From: Plasmodiophora brassicae | Lineage: Eukaryota > Endomyxa: Phytomyxea > Phytomyxea > Plasmodiophorida | DNA: 64,000 nt | Assembly: GCA_036867785.1 (NCBI GenBank) | Contig: CP145410.1 | Span: 1,426,001 to 1,490,000, forward strand | Direction of reading: 5' to 3' | In this document: piece after piece, positions 1-9,874 of the stretch | Numbering within the stretch: position 1 is the stretch's first letter | Layout of the letters: each line of letters opens with the position of its first letter | The notes under the pieces: generated by a model | What the model was told of the DNA's origin: nothing | Databases searched by the model: none | What the model saw: only the letters and a program-made list of their open reading frames with translations | Program-made: the position numbers and the translations under genes

Positions 1-62
1 GTGACGATTGCTCGACTTCCGGTAGGAGGTATCAGCATCATGTGTTCGAAAGAGACACGCAC

Positions 63-3000
63 CTAAGAATTGCAACGATTAAATACGATTAACAGCAGCA
101 TCCGCCCTACGAAAGACGTACCGACTAGAAGACGATCGCAGCAATCCAGGCGACTTGGAAGGCATAGACCATGGTACTGCTGCTGAATGTCCCCAGTCTG
201 ACAAAAAGCGTCAAAGTTTGACGGCTGGCGCCTGACGTGGTGATACGAGGATATCTGAACGCCAGTCGAACGTTCGAACTGCTCGACAAGCTGAACGTAC
301 TTGCGCCTCCACGGATGGTTGCGTAAGCTGGGCCACTGCTCCTCGTCGACCAGTGTCGCATGCAGCCAGGTTCGCTCCATAGTGTTCAGCACGTACGCCT
401 TGATTTCGCCTTTGAATTCAATCGGTAGCGACGCCGGAAACGAGTCCGGGCACCCGAACAGAAACGGGTTGTCGTTGTCGAACATGTACATACTGTGTAG
501 GTCTAGCCTCAGCAACGCTGCCGCGGAGATCAGCTGAACGTTGCCGGCGATGTTCATTGTGAAGCCTTGCGTGGCTGTCAGGATCGACTTCATCCTCTTG
601 ATCCACCGTTCCATTGGATAGGTCCATACGAAACCAGAAAGAGGGCCCCATTGGCGAATGACTTCCGGAAGGTGGATCATCGAAGGCATCTGAACGGCAA
701 CAGTGCGGCGATGAATGTACAGATACGACATTGATAATCGGGGCACGTACCGATATCGTCAACAGCTTGCCAGGAATTACAGTTTCCAGCCGGGCACACG
801 CATCGAGGAACGTTTGCGCCACAGCGTCGAACGACGACCGGTCGAAGGACTTCGACAGAATCATCATCGATGAGTGCATGAAAGCGAAAACAGTTCCCCA
901 GGATAGGGCAGAATCGGAACTGTTGAACAGGGCCGTGCCAATCAAACCCGCAAAGATGGCGATTCCGACATCACTTGCCCAAATCAGCCAATCGTGAGAT
1001 TTCATCGAAGACTGGTACGGGTTCTTCGGGCGGTCACAGTTTCCGGTGGGCCACTCCAACGACTCTATCGCACTACCAATCTGCCTTGCAGCAGACGAAG
1101 CCAAAGTCGTCGCTGGAAAACGGCGATTGTTGGGAATCGTCAACACGGGAACGTCGGGAACAACGCGACCAAACGCACGGTCGATCTAATCCGCAAATGA
1201 GTTTGACGATGAAGTACAACAAATTGCGATCAAACCTCTGGAGAAAGCAATTCTTTGCCATTCCCATGCCAATCGAAGCACTTGACCAGACGCGGGATAA
1301 CACGCATACAGAATGCATGCATGGGATCATGCACGTACTGCGAAGCATGGCCGAACCCGCTCAATAATCCGACTGAATAAATGTCATGGCCAGGGACTCG
1401 ATGCCCACCGGTATCACCAGATGTCATTCGCAGACGCATCTCGGAATCCAGTTTCGGTTGAGCATCCTTGAGAAACTGGCATTCCTGCCGTCTAGTTCGA
1501 TCGCGATCTCGGTCGTCTGGACTTTCCGGGAACTTACTTCTTCCCAGTTCGGTCATCGACGTGAAAAACGATCTGCTCATCTGAGTACAAAGTCTTAGAC
1601 GGCCGTGCAAATCGTGAATATTATAGCGGCTTACAGCCTCTCGGACGTCTTCAGAAGACCATCGCCAAAGACCTGGAAACACAGTAGCGTGGCTCGCCGC
1701 GAAATGATAGCCTTGAACGTGACACCGGTTGCAGGCGTCCAGCTTTCCGCCTTGGGAGCAACGAGTTGTGAGGCTGAACTCTTTGTAATCTAATGTCTGT
1801 CACAAATTGGATATATGTAAGCAGAAATGACACGAGCAGATGGAGAAGGGAGTACGTACAGCACACGATAGAACTGCCCTTGCAGTTGCCGTCCCAGTTG
1901 TCGCATCGAACACAGGGAACCCGAGTTGGAACATCAGGTTTAATTCGAACGTGTCGAGGCGAAGAAACGCTGCACGATGACCTCGCGCGATGTGCGGTAT
2001 TAAACCGACTGCATGGATAAGGCCGAGGTTACACCGGACCTCAGGAGGCAGACTCAAGAGTATCTGAATGAGCGGAGTAACCGATTCCGATCCCCATCTC
2101 AAGACGTCGGCGCCGTCAATGCCAGACGTCACCGCAAGAGGGTATTCGTTGAAGCGCAGCGCCTCCAGCATGAAAGGACCATACGTATCTTTGAAATACT
2201 GGCCGTCTGTCCAGTCGCAAATGGTGTCGGAAGAACGAACTCCCAAGAGAATATTTCGATGTCGGTCGATTTCCGACCGAATGATGCCAGACATGTGTGC
2301 CGACCGAAACAACGATTGGAGAAATAGGATGCGGGAAAAGTAGAAGAAACGTTCGGATGCCTTCGAGCAGCACTCCTGGTCCGGTGGAGAGTCGCAGGCT
2401 GGCCACATGTGACCGTTGCAGCAAACGCGATACTCGAGGGACGGTATCGAAACGCCCGACTCCGACAGATAGGAGCGTAGCTGGGCAAGAGTGGTGATGC
2501 CCCCAGAACGTTGCAGCGAAAGAACAGGATCGGCGTTTAAACATTCTTCAAGGTCGTCCACAGGACAGCCCTTGCTGGCAGCGTATTCCTTAAACTACCA
2601 GAATTAGAGACACAGCTAACGTTCGTCAGACACGGTGCTTACGAATTTCGTATACTCGGCCTGGCGCCGTACGTCATCCTTGCTTAGTCGTTCTAATGAG
2701 CGACACAGGGACGCCTGCGTATGCTGCCCGCGGGCAAACTCATCCAAGCACTCCAGCGCACGTATGGAGGACGGATCCACCTGCAACGAAACCAGGCGCT
2801 TCGGAATCTCGACTTTTAGGAACTCGGATATGACGACCTCATTCCGGTACTTCCGAAGGAATTCCGCCGACCGGATGTGGTCGGCAGACATCCCTGCAAC
2901 GTCGTCTGATAAGCCGGCCGTGAAGTCGAAATCGATTAACGGCGGACCATCATGAAGCCAGGATACAGCCATTGTTTGTCTGATCGGACGATCCATTTCG

Positions 3001-3119
3001 TCAGGGATGCCGACACCATGGCGCGGGTTCAGAATAGGGTCGTTTCTTGCATCGGCGGCAAGAAAGCCTTCTCGTGGAAATGCACGAATGATGGGGTTAG
3101 CATCCTCCATGGTATCCAA
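63..3119 (-). mobile_element. CACTA/EnSpm-like Tnp2-type transposase gene
   Basis: A multi-exon reading frame whose pieces match, in order, the Tnp2 transposase core and its DUF4218-like tail. An LPPEVR...VGLIP block lies near 2000-2050. A CNRC cysteine pair lies near 1720. A YVHDPMHAFCMRVIPRLV block near 1300 corresponds to the conserved DPMH region. A KSHDWLIWA block lies near 970. HLPEVIRQWGPLSG with PMERWIKRMK near 600-690 is typical of DUF4218. Introns join these frames: 2595-2642 is a clear 48-bp phase-0 intron, and others fall near 1790-1855, 1150-1235 and 690-755. The first ATG-started exon begins at 3119. The 3' end is uncertain; the last frame stops at 63 but may splice beyond. Terminal repeats were not found, so the element ends are unknown. 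The family assignment is inference from motif order. Confidence 0.7.
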
Positions 3120-3451
3120 CCGGATGGACGATAGCCAGATCCAGACGAAGCCGTCGAAGCGAGGTGAGCTAGAGTTTGGTGCCGTTGTCGCGTCTCACAC
3201 ACAGGTACAACGATCGTCCACAGATCGAACACGACGATCGGAAGTCAACGACTGGCGCAAAAAATGGGGCATTCCGGCGGCCTGACGTCACAATCTTTTT
3301 TGGCGCGTTGGACCTGTTGGCACTATTTCGGCACTCCAGGATATGCACCTGCACCACATCGGCACTTCCCTATTGTTGGCTCCTGGAATCGGCACTTTCC
3401 TCGGCACTCGGGGAAGGTAGGGGCACCAATTTGGCACTCCTATTTTTCCAG
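3120..3451. repeat. Cluster of six GGCACT direct repeats between divergent genes
   Basis: GGCACT occurs on the + strand at 3319, 3330, 3361, 3391, 3403 and 3433, often as CGGCACT or TGGCACT, six times in 120 bp where chance predicts far fewer than one. It sits between the 5' end of the Tnp2-like gene and the gene for a SANT/NAM-like protein. Such short clustered repeats resemble subterminal transposase- or TNPA-binding sites, or a promoter operator. No gene is visible in this interval. Confidence 0.6.
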
Positions 3452-4081
3452 TGATACCGTCCTGGGTCGAAGCGGACATTGGGAGCCCTGCAGACACGAT
3501 GGCGAATTCTGCAGGAGGCGGTTAGCAGGTTCTGTGAAGTATTTCATCAGATTGCCTCCGCTGTGGATCCCAGTAAGACGGATGACGATTGCGTCAGCGA
3601 GGCGCTCGCGCAGTATGAAGGCGTGCAGGGCGCGCCATTCGAGCACCGTTGCATCTGGGAGTTCTTGCGGAAGGAAATACCCGAATATGAAGACCGCCTG
3701 GGGTTCGCTTCGTCTCGGTCAAAACGGCGGAAGCGTCCGGGCGAACAACCTCAGTCGCAACAGGCCGACATTGATGATCAGGAGCCAGGTATTCCTCGAT
3801 CCGGTGGACACAAGAAGGCAAGGAAACTGGTCGAACTGGAGGAGTCCATGTTGGCCATCCAGAAGGAGTACGCTGCACACGCCAAGCGGCGCAACGAGCT
3901 CCTTGCAGAACAGAACAGACTGCTCGAGCAGATGATTGAACGGCAGGCCCGTGTCTCGTTGGCCGGCCTACAGACCGAAGGCATGGATGAAGACGGCAAG
4001 AAACTGGTGCAGACAGCGCGTAAAATTGAACTCAGGACGCTTCTTGCTGAAGCCGAGGACGCTGGCATCGACGTCCAGTAA
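3452..4081 (+). CDS. SANT/NAM-associated-like DNA-binding coiled-coil protein, 5' end unresolved
   Basis: The protein contains TRWRILQEAVSRFCEVFHQI followed by an acidic ALAQY segment and a FEHRCIWEFLRK segment. This is the order seen in plant NAM-associated, trihelix/SANT proteins linked to PIF/Harbinger elements, and in their host relatives. A basic KRRKRPGEQ linker follows, then a long Glu/Arg/Leu-rich coiled coil (roughly residues 115-165) and a helical tail ending GIDVQ. The start is unresolved: the in-frame sequence has no ATG before this block and is closed by a stop just upstream, so a small 5' exon is probably missing or the gene is damaged. It lies divergently beside the Tnp2-like gene and could be the second gene of that element. 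A domesticated host factor is the alternative. Confidence 0.5.
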
Positions 4082-4306
4082 ACCACGTCAATTTACGACA
4101 TGGCGCGCGTTGTAATTCGCTTCCGCGCGGGCAGAACAAGGTCTGCAGGCGGGCCTGCGGTGCCTTCAGCGACCCGTAATGCAATGTAACGCGAAGCACG
4201 AAGAGGCCTGGCCACCCCACCCTGGCTGGCCTCTGTGCGGCGACGACGTGTGACTTTGTAGGCAGGGCGGTCGCGGTTGGTCTGCCGCGACGGCCACCAG
4301 GTCGCT

Positions 4307-5181
4307 ATGGCGGAAAAGAACGTCGTCCGGAACTTCTTCCTGAACAAGTCCACGAACTTGGCCGATGCGGTTCGCGACGGGCAGAACGCATCCGTCAAGG
4401 TGGCGTTCGCCCGCCAGGACAAGTCGTTCGTCCAGATGCTCGTGTCGACGCTGAAGGCCCAATCGCGAAACGTCTGGGTCGATTGGGAAGACGTACCGCC
4501 GGTAGGATCGCGCCGGCGCTGTCCGACATGCCGATGGCCGGCTGCTGACACCAGACGTCGCTGCACCAGAGCACCGACTGGCTGGAGGAGATCAACAGGG
4601 CCATCGAGCGGTCGGACGTGTTCCTCCTGGTGCTGAGCCCAGACTCCATCCGGACGGAGGTCATCGGCTGGGAGATCGAGCACGCCGTCAAGAACGGCAA
4701 GCGGATCGTGCCGATCGTGTGCCGCGACGTCGAGTACAGCGAGGTGCCGCCGGAAGTCGCCAAACTCGAATGGATCATCTTCCAGGAGGGCCCCGAGAAC
4801 GTCGAGGCCGCCATGAAGCTGTTGCAGAAGGCGCTGGACGCCGAGCTCCACCACCTCAAGTACCACACCGTCATCCTACAGCGGGCGCTAGTCTGGTCCA
4901 ACCGCGACTTCGACAAGTTCTCGTTGCTGGTCGGCGACGACCTGGAACGCGCCAAGACGTGGCAGGCGGCGGCCGCCTTGGGCAAGGACCCCAAGCCAAT
5001 CGCCCTGCATATGGCCTACGTAACGGCGTCGGCCATGATGTCGACCACGACCCGACGACGATATCTGGTGGCCGTCTTCTTCCTGTTCACTGTCGTCATC
5101 TGCATCGTCTGGCCGTCATGGGGCGTCTTCTTCTTCGCGCTGGTCTTCGCCCACCTGTTCGTCTACTTTGCGTCGCAGTGA
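4307..5181 (+). CDS. TIR-domain protein with C-terminal membrane anchor
   Basis: Two exons (4307-4501 and 4555-5181) joined by a 53-bp phase-0 intron give 273 aa. Residues about 30-180 form a TIR domain of the type found in prokaryotic TIR-WD40/STAND proteins: [11 protein letters not shown], then [23 protein letters not shown], and [17 protein letters not shown]. Glu105 sits where the NADase catalytic glutamate lies in SARM1-like and bacterial TIRs. After the TIR come the family linker features [20 protein letters not shown] and an AYVTAS box. In the prokaryotic homologues these lead to a membrane segment and WD40 repeats. Here the protein ends after two hydrophobic segments (about 235-250 and 254-270), with no WD40. 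NAD cleavage is inferred only. The start ATG lies just 5' of the domain, and the GC-rich codon use is like that of neighbouring genes. Confidence 0.85.
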
Positions 5182-5267
5182 GACGACCCAACCGGTGAAA
5201 TCAAATACAACCATGTGGGGATGCTCCTATTCAGACGTCATCACACTCAGGGGCAGGATAACACGGG

Positions 5268-8103
5268 TCAGGTTTCGTTCACGGCGGCCCTCTCGATCAG
5301 CCCAGGGGCCAGTTCAGGATTCGGATCAGAGCACATCTCGATAGCGCTGGTCAGGATCTCGTCCAGCAGCGAATCGCATACGCCGCGTACGCCGGCGATG
5401 CACGTCGGTATGATCGACACGCGCACGGTGAACACGTCCACCTCCAGCTGTTGGAACTGCGATTTCGTGAACGTACCCAGGCGGGTCAGCTCGATCCAGG
5501 CCTTCAGGGCGATGCGGATGGCCAGTTCGAGAACGGCCTCGACCGACGCCTCCGTCGACGCGTCGAATACGGGAGCAGTCTGGGCGAACACCCGGCTGAT
5601 GTCGTTCCGTCGCATGGGACGGGTCGGGACAGAGGCGGGCGCGTTCCGACCCTTTGACGCTGACGAAGTCGGCAGCACGGATTCGAGCTCCTTCTGGAAG
5701 TGGTTCAGGGCGGCTCGCCATTCGGGAACGAACGGGCTCGGCTTCCCGGGAGCGCTGCCTGTATCAGCAGGAGGGGCGAGCCGTGCACCCAGATCGGCGC
5801 CCGCTCTGTGAGCAATGACGCCCAGGAGGGCTTTCTCCGTCTCAGTGTACAGCTGGACCAGCGTTGCACAGCGACGGCTGAAGGCAATCGACGACGAGAC
5901 GGACGGGAAGAGGTGCCCGAGAGACTCGAACAGCTCGGGAAGGATCGTTAGCCGGCATGGGGAACACAGTCGATACGCTCGCAGGAGGAACGTCGGCGTA
6001 AACGGGTCGACTAGCGACGCTAATCGACGCTGCATAGCGAACTGTTTCGATGTCACGGTCGCGGTCTGCTCGGACGAAGGCAATCTGTTGTCCCCGAGCA
6101 GCAGAAGTTGCAAGTGTGCGACAGCCTCCACGAACAGATCTGTGAACGCCGATCAGACATCTGCCCACGTGCAACCGCCTACACACCGTTCGTACCTTGA
6201 ACGAACTTGTCAAAGTTCGGCGTGCGATCACAGATAGCCTTGATATCAACGACGGTGGCCCGCAGAACGGCTTCGATCTGAGAAACACATTGCTTGATTC
6301 GGTCGTCAATGGGAGCCGTCTCGCCGTCATTGGCGAGTCTGGCAATGGAGCTCGTCATTGACGTTTGTGCCACGTCGAATACGGCAACGACCGTCTTCTT
6401 GGTAACGAGATCGGTGACCTCTTTGACACGACTGCCAAGACCAGCAGACGGGACAAGCTTCTCAGCTTCCTGTACCGTCGATGACACGTCGGCAATCTGG
6501 TCAAGCAAGTCGCCCAAGAAGATTCGCCGCGCGTCGTCGTCACCAGCGGCGGTTAAGAACGCCCCGACGAGACGTAACAATGTTGTACGCGCGTCCTCCA
6601 AATAGAGGGAGAATACCTGACGCGTAAAAGCGCTCAAGGCAGTGAGAGCGTCGTCCCGAACCGTGCGGGATGGGACATCACCGCCGGGTGACTTTGGCGA
6701 CGGTTTCCTCTTAGACGAAGACGACTTCGCCTGCAGGCCTTTCGTACGGTTCTCTGTCACGTCCGGCGACGCCGGTGCGGGTCGGGCTGACGATTGGTCG
6801 GCTTTGGACGGCGTGGCGGGCACGGCAGGCAGGAACGACTTCCGGAACGTTTGGACGAACTCGCAGAAGTCGTCAGACAGTGCAAGGCGGAGGTTCTTCA
6901 TCAGCTCAGCGTCGGCTGTGGACGAACGTTTGGCCCGTTCCAGGTTCACCAACACGCGATCCCGCTTCGAATCTATCGAAAGGTAAGCCACGAATCCGTT
7001 AACGTTGACCCCGGACAGCGCATACTGAATAGGTCATGCCACAGCAATGTGGGGTCCACGCCAAGCCGCAATAGGAGAATGGCAATGTCAATCTGCCGCG
7101 TACCATCTGCGTGTTCGACATGTTGTAACTGGGAGCGCAACGAGTCCCGCATATCATGCATGATCGACTCGGACTCCAAACGAATCGCTTCGAACGACGG
7201 CATGTGGGAATACTGAGCAAGTATCTTGGTAGACGTGTCGAACATTGAAACGGCCTGCAACGACCATGGTCAGGGCGTCACGTAGAGCCGAAGACAGCGG
7301 CGATCACCTCGGTAAAGTTGCCCTTCTGTATGCATTCCCGAAGGCGACCGGGCAGATCGAACAGAAAGTTCAACCGTCCAATTAAACGCGACACACCGAC
7401 AAGGTTCTCGATGCGCTGCCGCGACGGATCGATGATTCGTTCAGCAGCCGTGTAATAGCCGCCTGAGCGACATCCGGTTTAGACAGCGGGACGTGAAGGT
7501 AGGGGGAATTTGCTTCACCTAGCGTCTTCATCGTCTCCGATAACCGGGACAGATCGCCATCCAGGGTATTGACTTGCGCCTAGCGCTCGGATGTGAACCA
7601 GGGACCTTCAAAAGCCACGACGGCGCGCGCAGACCTTCATTTGCTTGATGACGTCCGTTGCAGCAATGAACTTCGAGTAGTTCTCGTAGACGAGCATCTG
7701 CAGGTCGGTATCAAACGTCTTGATCTGATTCGACAGGTCGTTATTAATGTCCAGCAACTCCCTGCACCAGGGGCGTGAAATTCGCAAGCAATCATGCGCC
7801 AGAGAGCATTGCACCATACTTGACAGAGTGCCGATTGATGAGGTCGTCGACGTACGGATCAACCCTGAAATCGTCGTGATCCAGGGGCCCAGCAACAGTC
7901 GGCGCCGGCGGGACGATGATCTCAGCGACATTCAGCAGCATCGTCGGCGACCGGGAGCGCGAATCGCCGCCGACAGCGCCGCCCTCGTCATCGTCCAGGT
8001 CGTCGTCCCAGGAATCCTCATCGTCCGTCTGCGGCACGGCCGACTGGATCCCGTAGTAATCGGTCAGGAGGTCGGCCGGCGGCGCCGTCCTCGAGCTCGA
8101 CAT
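5268..8103 (-). CDS. VPS51: VPS51, GARP/EARP tethering complex subunit
   Basis: Spliced gene for the Vps51/Fat-free subunit, which links GARP/EARP to SNAREs in endosome-to-TGN and recycling traffic. The N-terminus has DLLTDYYGIQ, matching the family LYYGL signature, then an acidic region and DPYVDDLI. Across a 58-bp intron (7762-7819) it continues into FDTDLQMLVYENYSKFIAATD, the diagnostic Vps51 block. LVGVSRLIGRLNFLFDLPGRL, SMPSFEAI-like and LLLRLGVDP segments follow in later exons. The C-terminus has LGTFTKSQFQQLEVDV and LLDEILTSA, matching the end of human VPS51. Further introns lie near 7570-7620, 7455-7515, 7260-7312, 6970-7030 and 6140-6190, all with GT/AG ends that keep the frame. The first ATG in the first exon, at 8103, is chosen; the upstream frame is open but lacks ATG. 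A Ser/Pro/Lys-rich insertion lies mid-protein. Confidence 0.88.
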
Positions 8104-8270
8104 CGCATCGGCCACGTTTTGGACGCGACGACCACTCGCTGGACGGTCGCGTAACGACTCAACGCGCCGCGCTGCCTGGCGAATCGTCACGACGTTTTGT
8201 CCGAACGACACCTCCAACGGCGTCTTCAATTGGGAGCGACGCTGTTGGCACAGACCCGGTGACCACTGAG

Positions 8271-8276
8271 GTTTAT
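8271..8276 (-). terminator. Candidate polyadenylation signal
   Basis: AATAAA on the - strand, about 100 bp beyond the predicted stop of the gene at 8375-9697 and before the VPS51 start. The 8104-8370 interval holds no other recognisable feature. Confidence 0.4.
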
Positions 8277-8374
8277 TGTGACAGGCGCGCCTGTACGTGC
8301 GAAGCGCCAGATCGCTAGTCGAATTGGTCGGGGAAACAGTTATTTAGCTAGGTAGGTTCGAACACGCCATCAGG

Positions 8375-9697
8375 TCATGTTGCATCCGGTGACGGTCCTG
8401 TACCACGTCGTACCATTCGCTGGAAGCACTCCGACAGGAACATGATCTCCACGCGATCCTGTTTCGGGAGGAGGCCATCGCCATCGTCCGTGACGGCTAG
8501 TTGGGAGAACATGTGTACCTGTCGGGTGATGGGACACGGATACGTGTGAGGCAGACGACGTATGGGCTCGTTAGAGAAGTACCTGGTTCAAGTCGTCCAG
8601 AATTTCTGACAGCGGCGTTGAACTTCGTTCGACGGCGAAACCGACCTGCGCTCTCAGGATGGCTTGCTGGCAGTCACTTCCGCTGGCCTTCCGACTACCA
8701 ATGTCTCGCTGGAATGACGATAAATCTATACAGGAACGGTATAGGTCAGAGGAGCCAATGGTGACCGCGGCAAGAGCAGACAGAGCTTCAGAAGAAGGAC
8801 CTGCTTTCGGAACTGGACGAGACCGTGATCCCTGACGAACTGGTGGGGGCTGACACCCGTGTCGTGGAGAATGGTGCAGAAGCGGTCCCAGTACGTGTCT
8901 AAAGGCACCCAAACGAGCGGGTCCATAGCAAGCAATTCATGTGCGCACAGGTACGTCTGCACGGCGAGGGGCCACGATGACGACGGCGAAATAATCGTCG
9001 CAATCAGCTTCGGGAACGTCTCCGGCGGAAGGTTGATCCCGCTAGCGGCCATCAACTACAGAGCGCGTTCGTCACGTCTCGATCGGGACGGCACATTGAG
9101 CGACGCACCTTCAGAACATGAAGTGTACCCGAGTCAACAATGCTGAGGACCGAGTCAAGGAAGACGTCAAGCGATTCCGAATGGGACGCTTTCATGTCAG
9201 TGGTGCGACTGAGGAATCGCCTCTTCACCGACGGGGACAGGAGCGAATCCCGCGACTCGGCAACCGCGCGCCGTCGGGCATGCCGGTCGCCGCGAATAAA
9301 CGCTAGGTCGTCGTTCTCGTCATTGAAGTCCGCTGGGCGTCCCTTGGCATGGCGCTTCGCCCGAGTCTTGACCTCCCCGGCGTCCTGCAGTGAACGACGT
9401 TCGGCCCAGTTCGTATGGACGTGGACCATACCCCCGGTTGCTACCTGCAATACTGGCTTGGCGACGGCTTCTGTTGGCGGACCGGGACATTTCCCATCGT
9501 AATGCGTCGTCTGCGACGAACACATCTCTGTCAGGGTTTGATCTACGCGTAGACAGGCGGGCGGTTCGGGGAGGGGGGCGGACCTGCAACTCGCCGAGCG
9601 GGACAGCCAGCAGGCAGATTGGGCATTCGCTGACGGACGCCGGCGCCGCCGTCTGACGTTCAGCAGACCGTGCGAACGCATTCGCCAACGTGTTCAT
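8375..9697 (-). CDS. Uncharacterised protein with N-terminal CxxC...H...C motif
   Basis: I do not recognise the family. The first exon encodes MNTLANAFARSAERQ, then SECPICLLAVPLGELQ. Across a short intron near 9530-9590 it continues MCSSQTTHYDGKCPG, giving a C-P-I-C...H-Y-D-x-x-C arrangement reminiscent of UBZ4 ubiquitin-binding zinc fingers, though with a longer spacing than usual. A basic linker follows (RAKRHAKGRP), then a helical C-terminal region (LDVFLDSVLSIVDS, FPKLIATIIS, WVPLDTYWDRFCTILHD, LSEILDDLNQ). One further exon after an intron of about 60 bp near 8520-8585 adds HMFSQLAVTDDGDG and VEIMFLSECFQRM. A DNA-repair or SUMO/ubiquitin role would be guesswork. The exon chain is well supported by phase, the function is not. 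Confidence 0.55.
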
Positions 9698-9874
9698 GAC
9701 GGACGGCTGCCCTCGTCTGGGCACGGTTTCCGGTCGGCCCCCGGTGCAGTGATTTTGGCGCGCGCGCGCGCTCTCTCAATAAATACGCGGTTGCGACCGT
9801 TGGCACGCTGCGCACGGCTTTGGAATTTGACGGCTTACCAATACTGTGATGCAATGACGAGACGCAGCGGGGCG

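Noticed and set aside
8501-8764. + strand 87-codon frame
   Set aside because: Antisense to the last exons and intron of the unrecognised - strand gene.
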